Shown here piece after piece: positions 32,941 to 43,373 of a DNA stretch of 64,000 nt. The notes under the pieces were generated by a model. That model was not told the DNA's origin. It worked only from the letters and a program-made list of their open reading frames with translations, and did not search any database. The stretch spans positions 60,093,614 through 60,157,613 of the forward strand of contig NC_083882.1 of assembly GCF_032452875.1 (NCBI RefSeq). Direction: 5' to 3'. Made by a program: the position numbers and the translations under genes. Origin of the DNA: Bos javanicus (taxonomy: Eukaryota; Chordata; Mammalia; Artiodactyla; Bovidae). The stretch's first letter is position 1. Every line of letters begins with the position of its first letter.

Positions 32941-33228
32941 GCTACTGCTGCTGCTAAGTCACTTCAGTTGTGTCCGACTCTGTGCGACCCCATAGACGGC
33001 AGTCCACCAGGCTCCCCCGTACCTGGGATTCTCCAGGCAAGAATATTGGAGTGTGTTGCCATTTCCTTCTCCAATGCATGAAAGTGAAAGGTGAAAGTGA
33101 AAGGTGAAAGTGAAGTGGCTCAGTCATATCTGACTCTTAGGACCCCATGGACTGCAGCCCACTAGGTTGCACCATCCATGGGATTTTCCAGGCAAGAGTA
33201 CTGGAGTGGGGTGCCATTGCCTTCTCTG
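32941..33228 (-). mobile_element. BOV-A2 dimeric SINE with TSD
   Basis: Two Bov-A monomer complements ('gtgtccgactctgtgcgacc' and 'catatctgactcttaggacc') are joined by a GAAAGT-rich linker (33080-33114), with a GCT-repeat tail at the left. Perfect 11-bp TSD 'taactggtgct' at 32930-32940 and 33229-33239. Confidence 0.96.
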
Positions 33229-33346
33229 TAACTGGTGCTACCATTCCTAAACATTACATGCCGAAGGATTCGTAAATTCTGTAAACCCTCACCAGGAAAG
33301 AAGGTTTATCTCAATTAGTAATGTCTGCCATGTACACCGGAAGGAA

Positions 33347-33638
33347 GTGAAAATTGCTCAGTCTTGTCTGACTCTTTGTGACCCCATGCCATTGAATTCT
33401 CCAGGCCAGAATACTAGAGTGGGTAGCCTTTCCCTTCTCCAGGGGATCTTCCCAACCCAGATCAAACCCAGGTCTCCTGCAGGCGGATTCTTTACCAGCT
33501 GAGCAACAAGGGAAGCCCAAGAATCCTGGAGTGAGTAGCCTATCCCTTTTCCAGTGGATCTTCCCAACCCAAGAATCTAACCAGGGTCTCCTGCATTGCA
33601 GGCAGATTATTTACCAGCTGAGCTACCTGGGAAGCCCA
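33347..33638 (-). mobile_element. Bov-tA SINE with two tRNA-type heads and TSD
   Basis: Body complement, then one inverted head ('accagctgagcaacaaggga'), then a second head unit ('aaccagggtctcctgcattg' to 'gagctacctgggaagccc'). Flanked by 'acaccggaaggaa' (33334-33346) and 'acacaggaaggaa' (33639-33651). Same double-head layout as 8003-8300. Confidence 0.95.
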
Positions 33639-33853
33639 ACACAGGAAGGAATATTTGTAACAAATATTTTTTATTATCATGATGAAACCAGTCCCTGTGA
33701 AGAAAGGAAGGAGAGGTGAGCCTTTTAGATAAGACTTATATGCTCAAGAACACAGAAACAAAATTAGATAGTTCTTTGGAGCCTTCAGGAGCCTGACTTA
33801 CATAGTTTCTGGTCTGTTGCAGACAGATAGACCTAAGTACAGGGAATACTCAC

Positions 33854-33994
33854 CCAGATACAGAATGATAGGGTGATGCCTCCGAAATGGGTAGTCTTCA
33901 TCCTTATCAACCTTCACATTAGTGAATCCTAAAACCCTCTGAGCAGTTTCTTTTGCCTGAACCCATTTGCTATCCATGGAAGCCATTTTTTCCC
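33854..33994 (-). CDS. Candidate isolated coding exon, product unknown
   Basis: On the minus strand a pyrimidine-rich stretch (complement of about 33998-34015) ends in TAG at 33997-33995. An open 141-bp segment follows, then a strong donor G|GTGAGT at 33853-33848. Read with phase 1 at both ends, the segment is fully open, about 46 codons, containing two ATGs (33986 and 33977) and a hydrophilic peptide with the words SKWVQAKETAQRV and DKDEDYPFRRHHP. A symmetric exon can be skipped or inserted without a frameshift. I recognise no protein family. No partner exon is visible in the window. It could be an exon of a gene with very large introns, a fossil exon, or chance. Confidence 0.3.
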
Positions 33995-35539
33995 CTACCC
34001 AAAGGAGGTGAGGAGAGGTGAAGAAGTGGGGCTATGCGTGAAAGCAGCCTCCTATGCCAAGCAGTCAGGATGCAAACTGTAAGGAGAACAAGCCATGAGG
34101 TTAATTTTGTCTAGTTTTAGGTACAAATTACTTTATTTTAGTTTGGGGGGAAGTAAAATGAAGCAATTCAGAAAGAAGAAAGAATTCCGGAAAGAAATTT
34201 CTATTCTTACCAACCCAGCAGGGATGTACATTTCAATTGCTGAAAGGAAACAATATTAGATGTAATACTAGAGGCTCATTGGAAACGGAAACAGGAGCCC
34301 TAATTTGAAGCGGGAGCCATTCATAAAATGACTCACAAACTTGCTCGCAAGAATTAAACCAAGTTTATGAAGAATAATTTTTGTTTGCATTTTTTTTTTC
34401 CTTTTCAAGCAAGTAATGAGCAGTAATGTGGCCCATACCCAGGGTCACATTGGTCTTTCTCTGGTTTTTAACCACGGTTGTTATTATAGCAAGTGACTGA
34501 CAGATATATATGTTGAATAATCAAGGACTGACTGATAATAGAAGGGGACGGTATTGGAAAATCTTGGCCCCCAGCCATACGCTAGATTAATAAGAGGCTA
34601 GAGCAGTTAAAGGTAGTTCATACCTAAGGTAAATCTGAGGCCCAGATTTCTCCCATGAAGGACATTAGGCAGCAGTTTAGCCAGTGACTGGGCCTTTCTT
34701 ACACCAGCTAGGTTGCCTCAAGGGATCTGCATGATGAAAGCAGGCAATTAACAGAAATCCTGTTTTCACTGTGGGGCCTTTACACATTTCCTGCCGCCGG
34801 ACGGCTCCGTAGTCAGATGGCACTCTTTATTGAATTAATTGATAAGATTAGTACCAGTGCCTTGCCGTATTCTGTGTCCTCCCCCGCATCCATGGATCTC
34901 ACATCTGTCTGGGAGAGAAACAGCTTTGCAGGCAGTGGATGTCAGCAAAGCTTTTATATTTCAGAACCAAGAGCAATATCTCCTCCTGACTCATTTCTCA
35001 AGACTCCTACTGCCACATAGTATCACAGGATGGGGCAACTAAGCTGCCTTGGATCACAGAATCACTGAGCATTCCAAAGTTCTTCCCTGAGACAGAAAAC
35101 ACAGTGTCACATAAAGTCATGGGTCTGAATGCATGTCTAGTCTCCCCATCTATTGCTCTTGTCTTATGTTACTGCCAAGGGGAATGAAACCTAGGTCACT
35201 GAGAAAGCATAAAGCTTTCTTTAAGCTTTAAAAAGCTTAAAGTGATCTCCTGCATGCCAGGACATCACTTTCAGAAAGAGAGAACTGGACATTTCATTCC
35301 TTGGGAAACCCACTCCGAGAGGGTCAAGGCTGTCTCAGCTGAATCCTGGGTCAGATATCAAGTCTGTCACTGTAATAAAGAGAACTTACCTCTTGGATTG
35401 ATTTCCTAATCTGTTTCCCATCTTCTTTTCCGCATCTTCCTCTTCATAGGCACATGTTTTGAGTGTCTTCAGGGGAAAAGTGGAGACAGCCATACTCTGT
35501 ACGGCAACAAAGTTGGGAATATCACAAAAACAGCTAACG
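33995..35539. other. Repeat-free region, possibly constrained
   Basis: About 1.5 kb with no SINE or LINE that I can see, although repeats crowd both sides. It holds words of mixed composition ('cattggaaacggaaacagga', 'cacaaacttgctcgcaagaa', 'cctgccgccggacggctccg') and a small palindrome 'tttaagctttaaaaagcttaaa'-like near 35220-35242. The two overlapping 67-codon frames at 34817-35042 have no recognised domain. Confidence 0.4.
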
Positions 35540-35870
35540 TTTATATAGTGTAGTTCTATGTACTTTTTAAGGTAATTTACTTAAAGTAATTCATTCAGTC
35601 ATCATAAGAACAACTTGCAGGCAAGAATACTGGATCAAACTTGGGTCTCCTACCTTGCAGGCAGATTCTTTACCCTGAGTCACCAGGGATGCCTTATAAG
35701 AACAACATGAGTTCAATAGTATTTTTATCCTCATATTGCAAGTAAGGAAACTGAGGCATGAAGAAGCTAAGAAAATTCCCCAAGGTCACAAAGGTATAAA
35801 GTAGTGTGGCAAATATTCAAACAAATAAGCTGGCTCCAGAGTGTCTGCTGTGTGGCTTCTTTATAGAGAT
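35540..35870 (-). repeat. MIR SINE, split by a short Bov-tA
   Basis: The words 'atgtactttttaaggtaatt', then after the insertion 'tttttatcctcatattgcaa', 'aaactgaggcatgaagaagc', 'aaggtcacaaaggtataaag' and 'agctggctccagagtgtctg' run in MIR complement order. Confidence 0.8.
35615..35695 (-). mobile_element. Internally deleted Bov-tA SINE with TSD
   Basis: Only about 80 bp: 'caggcaagaatactgg' from the body joined directly to 'atcaaacttgggtctcctac' of the head complement. Perfect TSD 'ataagaacaac' at 35604-35614 and 35696-35706. It lacks both the tail and the mid-body. Confidence 0.9.
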
Positions 35871-37719
35871 GCTTTTGTTAGTTGGCATTTTTCTCTGAGT
35901 ATTAGAATAATGCTGCTAAAGACGTTTGTGGTAATGGATGTAGTTAGCTAATGAGAGAGCCACTGGGACTTGAAAGAAGGGGTGTGTTTATTCCATATAT
36001 ATTTATCTTACACACATATAACACACATATATCATTCTCTTAAGCACTATTCTTAGATTACCTGTCACTTAATTAAGTAGAAAAGAAAAATCTCTTGTCT
36101 TTTATAGACTTCTTAATAGATACAAAATGGATATTTATAATTAAATTAGAAAAATAGGTTAAGTATACAAGTAATACTAAGAGAAAAGTACAAAGGAAAG
36201 GTCAGGTTATTGATATTCTAATAAGAACTTAGGACTTAACAAAAATCTTGTAAGTTTTTTCAGTGTTTTTTTTACTTCCTTTATCTCTCCTAAAAGCTAA
36301 ATATGTGAACAATAACAATTAAGCTACCTGGATTATGACCTTGTACATTCATTATTTATTGATTATTAATTCATTCATTTAGAACATTTCACCTACCCAT
36401 GCCAACTTTGGAAGCATTTCTCTAATATTTCTATGACTCTCCAATCCTTTGTCAAATAGAGAGACTAAAAATAAATATAAGCTTTTGTGAGATTTAATAG
36501 CATGTAAATCATAAGCATAGTCTGGCTCATAGTATAATTACTATTTAACTATTTTCTAGTAGTGATTTAAAAAACTAAGAAAAACAAGCAGTTATTATTA
36601 ACTGACCCCTAACTACGTATAGGGTCACTGTGTTTAGAGAACAAGATAGTTATCCTTTTATTTTTCTCTGTGTATGTGACTTCTGAAAATTGTCTTTCTC
36701 TTTTCATCCCTTTCATTTTTCCTCCATTGATTTTTATGCTTTTGGAGTGGGGCAGTTTGGTCATGGACCAGTTTTTGTCACTACCCTTCTAAGTACCCCT
36801 TTTTCCTCGGACTCACTTCACACTTGGTGTATTTTCAAAGGTTTGACTTTACTTTCAGGCTCTCTCTCATGATCCAGAGCCTCATTCAATTCAATCCAAT
36901 TTAATTCCATTCAGTTAAGTTAAAAGAAAAACAAATCATGTGGCTTCTACAATATGATACAGAAATGATTAAGGCAAGATCCTGCATCAAGGGCCCTATA
37001 GCCTTTCCTTTTTCTACCCTAGGTCATGACACTGATAATCTCCCTTTACAATTAGAGTTTTGGTTCAGTCTTCATCCTGCCGCCATCTTACCTCTAACAA
37101 GCCTGAGCAAGCTAGAAATCTGAAGATGACTAGCTGACCCAAAAGGGCAAGAATGGTGCCTCTGAAAATTCATTCATGTGCAAAATGCACTCACAAGGAA
37201 AACTCTTCAAAATAATGGCTAATTTTCAATTTTATCAAACATTTAATAAAGCTATATGAGTCAAGGACTTTTTTCAAGGCAATAATGAATATAACTTTAG
37301 CTGGCCTTGCTCTGTGAGCAAGTTTCCTTTCTCCAGTGCCTGTCTACATGAGGCTAACTCAGAAGCCTCCATCAAGACTATTTTCTTCTTCTTTTCTCTG
37401 AACTTCCACCTTTTGTTAAGGACATTATCACTCCAACTTCATTTAGGAGGCTAAACACTTCCCTTTGTTTGTATTAGAATATTAACAATCCAAATGCCAT
37501 AGCCATGAGGGAGACCTGAGTCTTAATAAAGTAGGTATACATTCTGCCCAGATGGCATTGTTTTCCAATGAAGTAATATGTTCATTTATATCTAATAGTT
37601 TTGCACTACTCTGACCATGTAAGGTGAAGAGCAGGCAACAACTCCATTAGGCTAAGACTTCATTCTATTCCAAATTGATTTAACAATAAACACAACAGAC
37701 AGATCAGAAAAATAAGGGA
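35871..37719. other. No gene recognised
   Basis: About 1.85 kb of AT-rich unique sequence, with a TA/CA-rich patch (35990-36035) and a run of ATTCA/ATTCC-like pentamers (about 36884-36920). No supported gene. Confidence 0.5.
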
Positions 37720-37732
37720 AACTGAGATGCCA

Positions 37733-39000
37733 CACACTAGCAAAGTAATGCTGAAAATTCTCCAAGCCAGGCTTCAGCAATACGTGAACCGTGAACTTCC
37801 AGATATTCAAGCTGGTTTTAGAAAAGGCAGAGGAATCAGAGATCAAATTGCCAACATCTGCTGGATCATGGAAAAAGCAAGAGAGTTCCAGAAAAACATC
37901 TATTTCTGCTTTATTGACTATGCCAAAGCCTTTGACTGTGTGGATCACAATAAACTGTGGAAAATTCTGAGAGAGATGGGAATACCAGACCACCTGACCT
38001 GCCTCTTGAGAAACCTATATGCAGATCAGGAAACAACTGGGCATGGAACTGGGCATGGAACTTGACATGGAACAACAGACTGGTTCCAAATAGGAAAAGG
38101 AGTACGTCAAGGCTGTATATTGTCACCATGCTTATTTAACTTATATGCAGAGTACATCATGAGAAACGCTGGGCTGGAAGAAGCACAAGCTGCAATCAAT
38201 ATTGCCAGGAGAAATATAAATAACCTCAGATATGCAGATGACACCACTCTTATAGCAGAAAATCAAGAGGAACTAAAAAGCCTCTTGATGAAAGTGAAAG
38301 TGGAGAGTGAAAAAGTTGGCTTAAAGCTCAACATTCAGAAAACGAAGATCATGGCATCCAGTCCCATCACTTCATGGCAAATGATGGGAAAGAGTGGAAA
38401 CAGTGGGTGACTTTATTTTTCTGGGCTCCAAAATCACTGCAAATGGTGACTGCAGCCATGAAATTAAAAGACACTTATTCCTTAGAAGGAAAGTTATGAC
38501 CAACCTAAACATATTAAAAAGCAGAGACATTATTTTGCCAATAAAGGTTCATCTAGTCAAGGCTATGGTTTTTCCAGTGGTCATGTATGGATGTGAGAGT
38601 TGGACTATAAAGAAAGCTGAGCACGGAAGAATTGATGCTTTTGAACTGTAGTGTTGGAGAAGACTCTTGAGAGTCACTTGCAAGGAGATCTAACCAATCC
38701 ATCCTAAAAGAGATCAGTCCTGGGTGTTCACTGGAAGTATTGATATTGAAGCTGAAACTCCAATACTTTGGCCACCTGATATGAAGAGCTGACTCATTTG
38801 AAAAGACCCTGATGCTGGGAAATTTTGAGGGCAGGAGAAGAAGGGGACAACAAAGGATGAGATGGTTGGATGGCATCACTGACTTGATGGACATAGGTTT
38901 GGGTGGACTCCGGAAGTTGGTGATGGACAGGGAGGCCTGGCGTGCTGCGGTTCATGGGGTCACAAGGAGTCGGAGACGACGGAGTGACTGAACTGAACTG
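37733..39000 (+). mobile_element. BovB (RTE) LINE, 5'-truncated, with TSD
   Basis: Longest BovB piece in the window and one of the better preserved. Frame 37727-38065 holds the RT fingers and motif A (AFDCVDHNKLW near 37927-37960). Frame 38120-38410 holds the conserved SPCLFNLYAEYIM end of the motif B region and an intact LRYADDTTLI motif C (about 38226-38255). Frame 38394-38651 holds GCESWTIKKAEHG. The C-terminus and 3' terminus follow. Perfect 13-bp TSD 'aactgagatgcca' at 37720-37732 and 39001-39013. The endonuclease domain is missing and the frames are broken, so it is inactive. RTE BovB elements are known for horizontal transfer among vertebrates. Confidence 0.96.
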
Positions 39001-39235
39001 AACTGAGATGCCAGAAACACACCTCAGCTATTTGGTAGCATGCCCATATTTTGTTTCTTGTGCTATATTGAAATATTATGAACAATTGTCAATATTCCCA
39101 TGACCATGATGATGAAAAACAATTTTGAATCTTATGAATCCTTCATATGCCCCAGTACAGAAGCAGTTTCTTTGTCCAGATAAATATTGGTTTGTAAATT
39201 TTAAAGTATTTTCAGAGACTCAACTATGAGTTTTC

Positions 39236-39440
39236 TGTGCTTTTCAATTTTATAGTTATTTTCTGGTTTTTTTTTTTAATTTCTGCTTTTATTCATGCCA
39301 TTTCCTTGCTCTAATTTTTTTGAGTTAATTTTCAGTTCTTTCAGTTTCTGAGATAGTTGCCTACTTCATTGTTTTTCAGTTTTTCTTTATTAATACATGC
39401 ATTTAAGGCTATATATTTTCCTCTAAGCATAGCTATAGCT
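39236..39440 (-). mobile_element. Old L1 ORF2 fragment
   Basis: The run 'gagatagttgcctacttcat' to 'catttaaggctatatatttt' and 'cctctaagcatagctatagc' is the complement of an internal segment typical of old mammalian L1s. No frame remains. Confidence 0.6.
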
Positions 39441-40479
39441 GAACAGGGACACAGAGAAAGTGAAACAATGAAGCCAGAGGGGAAGAGTCAGACATGAGAT
39501 GCTTTGACACAGCTTTGTGGTTTAGAATAGAGCTGTTGACTGCCACATTTCTTTAAGAGTCTGAGTGGTAGCTTGTACTTTGCACTGACTTTCCTGGTTT
39601 CTCACACTGATTATAGCAAAAGAGGCCACTGTTCCAGCAACACTCATACTTTATGCCCTCTTATTTCTAGGATTAGGTACAAGGAGGACTGTGTGGCTAC
39701 CCTACCCCAAATGCCCCCTCAATAAGAGCTGCACTATGTTTCTAAGCTCTTAGCTGTACTCCCCCTTTGTATTCTTCAGTCACCATTAGTTCCTGACCAT
39801 TTATAGTAAAACCTTTTACTTTTCCAAGTGACAATTCTTCCCTTCTACCCTTTAATAATCATATTTTGATCAACCAATTAATCTTCCATTGCTTCAAGAA
39901 ATGAGCGGAATTTTGTGATGATATTTTAGAATGTATATAGAATATATATTTTAGAAAATGATACCAACTAGAAAACTAGAAAGCTGTTTTTCCTTTATAT
40001 CCTCAGATCGTATCCTATGAGGTAGAAAAATCACTACATTCTGGGATCCCACCACCTAAACACAGCCTTCTCCTTCGGTGAAGCAAAATAAAGCAAAAGT
40101 CTATGAAGATGGAAGTTTTTTTTTTTTTTTTTTTGTCTGTTTTTATTTTTTTCTTAGTCTCCAGAACACCTGGAGACCTAAACAAAACCTCCTATTTTTA
40201 CCCAACAGGAAAATGGTACTGTCCCATTTACCTGTCAATAGACCCAGATTTTATTTAGATATTGGGCCAAAATCATGGATATTTGGGAAGACAGACTCAA
40301 ATTCAACTTCAACTTCTGGGTATGAAAATGGAAGAAGAAATTTTTAAAGATGTTTCTGGGAAATATTTTCTTCCCTAAAATGATCATAGCTGCATCTCCT
40401 TCTGACTGCTTCTCCTGGACCCTTCCTCCCCTCACTTCGTCATGTTGACTTGTGGACTTTCTTCCTAGAGTGGGCAGTC
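39441..40479. other. No recognisable feature
   Basis: Unique sequence with a T run near 40114-40132. The 89-codon frame crossing that run is not credible as a gene. Confidence 0.5.
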
Positions 40480-40742
40480 ATCTTCTGACTGTGGAAATGA
40501 TAGCTTGAGGATGAAAAGCCAGCCCACAAAAAGTGGCAGGGAAAATGTAGAAATGAGCCTGGGTCCTTGATGAAATTGTTGTTCTTGATGAATTGCTGAG
40601 TCAAGGCCAGCAACCGCCTACCTCCAGATTTCTTGTTATGTGAAATCAATAAACCCCAGTTGTTTAAGCTATCATTATTAGGATATTCCATTACCTTTGG
40701 CCAAAATGCTTTCCTAACAGATAAACATAACTTTTCCTCCAT
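40480..40742 (+). repeat. Old interspersed repeat 3' end, family not assigned
   Basis: The words 'gccagcaaccgcctacctcc', 'agatttcttgttatgtgaaa', 'aaccccagttgtttaagcta' and 'caaaatgctttcctaacaga' are the familiar end of a common old mammalian repeat. The 100-codon minus-strand frame over it is antisense noise. Confidence 0.55.
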
Positions 40743-41082
40743 CTACACTAACTTGATGGTTGTTTCCCTAGTCCCAAAGCTTCAGAAGTCACCCTCTGAC
40801 TAAACTGGCAAGTTATTTTATGCACAAAGCACTACTGGTTAATGGTTATCTCAAGAGACATTTATATTTCAACAGCTGGCTTTAAATTCTTAAGAAAAAA
40901 TATGGAGTATGACAATAAAGGAAGAGCTGAACCCATGAGAAAGACCAAGACTTACTCCTTAAATAAAGCACAATTTTGCTGACCTGTGTTTGAGGACAGT
41001 TTAGATAAGAGAAGAGATTCATTGTGTGACTTATGAAAGTGAATCTCTCTACTTTATGATTGACAGGTAGAGTCACATGTCC
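40743..41082. other. No recognisable feature
   Basis: Unique sequence. Confidence 0.5.
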
Positions 41083-41093
41083 AATAATGACCT

Positions 41094-41357
41094 GCTGCTG
41101 CTGCTGCTAAGTTGCTTCAGTCATGTCCAACTCTGTGCAACCCCATAGACAGCAGCCCACCAGGCTCCCCCGTCCCTGGGATTCTCCAGGCAAGAACACT
41201 GGAGTGGGGTGCCATTTCCTTCTCCAATGCATGAAAGTGAAAAGAAAGAGAAGTCGCTCAGTCATGTCCGACTCATAGCGACCCCGTGGACTGCAGGCCT
41301 CCGTCCACGGGATTTTCCAGGCAAGAGTACTGGAGTGGGGTGCCATTGCCTTCTCCG
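41094..41357 (-). mobile_element. BOV-A2 dimeric SINE with TSD
   Basis: Two monomer complements with the 'gcatgaaagtgaaaagaaag' linker and a GCT tail at the left. Perfect 11-bp TSD 'aataatgacct' at 41083-41093 and 41358-41368. Confidence 0.96.
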
Positions 41358-41368
41358 AATAATGACCT

Positions 41369-41741
41369 AATACTAAAGAAAAATGGAGCAATTGAAAGAT
41401 TTCCTAATATATCTGTTAATTTCCATGGATTGTTTTATACAAGTGACTACCTACCTTCTCTATAGTAAGTAGAGACTGAAGATGACAGCTCTTTCGTCTT
41501 TTTTACAGGAGAAAGGGAGAAATTCAGAACTTAAGTTCCTATGAATTTTCTAGTCATCTCAAATTCAGCATTTTAAAAGCTGACCTCAAAATCCTCTTCA
41601 CTGAAATGTTTTCCTTTTCATATTCTCTGATAGGTTTCCCTGCTCCTTCCAATCACCTCACCCCATCTCATTTCATTGTGTTATCAAGCCTGGTTAAGTC
41701 TCTCTCTTAAATTCCTTGGAATGCACCTTCTCAGTCAACTT
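41369..41741. other. No recognisable feature
   Basis: Unique sequence. Confidence 0.5.
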
Positions 41742-41751
41742 CTATTGTTAT

Positions 41752-41976
41752 GTTCCTGCGTGCTTAGTTGCTCAGTCATGTCTGGCTCTTGCAACCCCAC
41801 GGACTGTAGTCCACCAGACTCCCCTATCCATGGGATTTTTCAGACAAGAATACTAGAGTGGGTTGCCATTTCCTTCTTCAGGGGATCTTCCCAACCACAG
41901 GGACTGAACCCATTTCTCCTGTGTCTCCTGCATTGCAGCAAATTCTTTACCTGCTGCACCACTGGGGAAGCCCTCT
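41752..41976 (-). mobile_element. Bov-tA SINE with TSD
   Basis: Full complement, 'agttgctcagtcatgtctgg' to 'accactggggaagccc'. The 9-bp word 'tattgttat' at 41743-41751 and 41977-41985 is the TSD. Confidence 0.94.
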
Positions 41977-41985
41977 TATTGTTAT

Positions 41986-42965
41986 ATTTTAGGTCATTTT
42001 ATATTTTTTAAGGCTCTTTGCAAAACTCCCCACACTGTGTCATGTCAGATCATGCCATCTTTTAGGCTGTGCTCATTGTGATCTCTCTAAAGTTCAGACC
42101 CCATCATGTCACTCCCATGAATAAAATCCTTCAATAGTTCCCCAGATATCTCATATAACACCTATTAACTGCTCTAGTAACTCCTCGTGTCACGTTATTT
42201 ATATACCACGTGCCCCAGCCACATCCAGTGCCTGCAGTTACCTATCTATAACACATTCTCTTTTATTTTGCATGACTTTAAATATGCAGTTTTTTCAGAA
42301 GCATCTTCCTGCCAAACTTCAACCCTTTTTCAACTTAGAAGAGGATAATACATAAAGTTATGAAGAATAAGAGAAGAGATCAACATAGTTAGAGCCTGCT
42401 CAGGATTAGCGAATCCTTTCCTTTACCCTCAGTTTCTTAGAGAGCCCTAGAGTACCTGGTAATTATCATCATCAGTAATGTATCATAAAATATGAGAAAA
42501 TGTGATTATGTATCTCTTTACCATTAGACAAACTGTTCTTTCCCCTAACCTACCTGACCCAGGGAATTTTAAAAATACACTAATCTTTGGGCTCCCTTCT
42601 AGACAACTACCTATGGCTTATTATGAACCAAATATCAGATATCTAGAGAGATTGTTCTTTCACCGTCTGTTTGCATAGAGTGACTGTTGTTGGCAATCTG
42701 ACTCAACTAATTTCTATATTGTTCTTAATTCATTACACTAAATGCCATTTAAGGATTAATTCTTGATATCTATGCCTGCTATCTTTAAGCCTGGAGTCTT
42801 TATGAGGTTCTGCAAAAAAAAAAAAAAAAATAGCTTCCATCTCTGTGATTCTTGGAAATGCAGTTTCCTCCATTCTGATTTATTTTTTCACTGAGATACA
42901 AGTTACTTTCTCTCTTGCAGAAATTATTCAAATTTTCTTGTCTTCTGGAGTTTTACCCCTTACTC
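41986..42965. other. No gene recognised
   Basis: About 1 kb of unique sequence with an A run near 42813-42829. Confidence 0.5.
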
Positions 42966-42982
42966 CTATTCTTAGAACTTTT
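42966..42982. repeat. L1 target-site duplication, left copy
   Basis: 'ctattcttagaactttt' here is repeated at 47377-47393. It runs directly into the T tract that is the complement of the L1 poly(A) tail. The pre-insertion site reads CTTTT/ATG, close to the L1 endonuclease preference TTTT/AA. Confidence 0.92.
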
Positions 42983-42994
42983 TTTTTTTTTTTT

Positions 42995-43028
42995 AACACC
43001 AGGTAGTATCTATAGGTAGTATGCTCAC
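42995..43028 (-). other. 34-nt non-L1 tag between two A tracts (possible 3' transduction)
   Basis: In element sense, the L1 3' UTR ends in an A-rich tract (complement of 43029-43090). Then come 34 nt that do not look like L1 (complement of 'aacaccaggtagtatctata' onward), then a second poly(A) of 12-16 nt next to the TSD. Two A tracts around a short unique tag are the usual sign of read-through transcription at a source locus. Confidence 0.5.
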
Positions 43029-43373
43029 TTTTTTTTTTTAATTAATTATTTATTTATATTTTTTTTATTTATTATTTTTTTATTTTTAAAATTAAAAAAA
43101 TTTCAGGTATACACGTGCTCCCCATCCTGAACCCTCCTCCCTCCCCCTCCCCATACCATCCCCCTGGGCCGTCCCAGCGCACCAGCCCCAAGCATCCAGC
43201 ATCGTGCACTGAACCTGGACTGGCATCTCATTTCATACATGACATTTCACATGTTTCAATGCCATTCTCCCAAATCTTCCCACCCTCTCCCTCTCCCACA
43301 GAGTCCATAAGACTGTTCTATACATCAGTGTCTCTTTTGCTGTCTCGTATACAGGGTTATCGTTACCATCTTT

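Noticed and set aside
33080..33114. CRISPR-like array of short repeats
   Set aside because: This is the linker of a BOV-A2 SINE with contiguous 13-bp units and no spacers. The host is a mammal.
34817..35042. Two overlapping 67-codon plus-strand frames as a coding exon
   Set aside because: Translations show no family resemblance and neither frame is bounded by good splice signals that I can see.
40078..40347. 89-codon frame with a poly-Phe stretch
   Set aside because: The Phe run is a T tract of about 19 bases. The frame is an artefact of low complexity.
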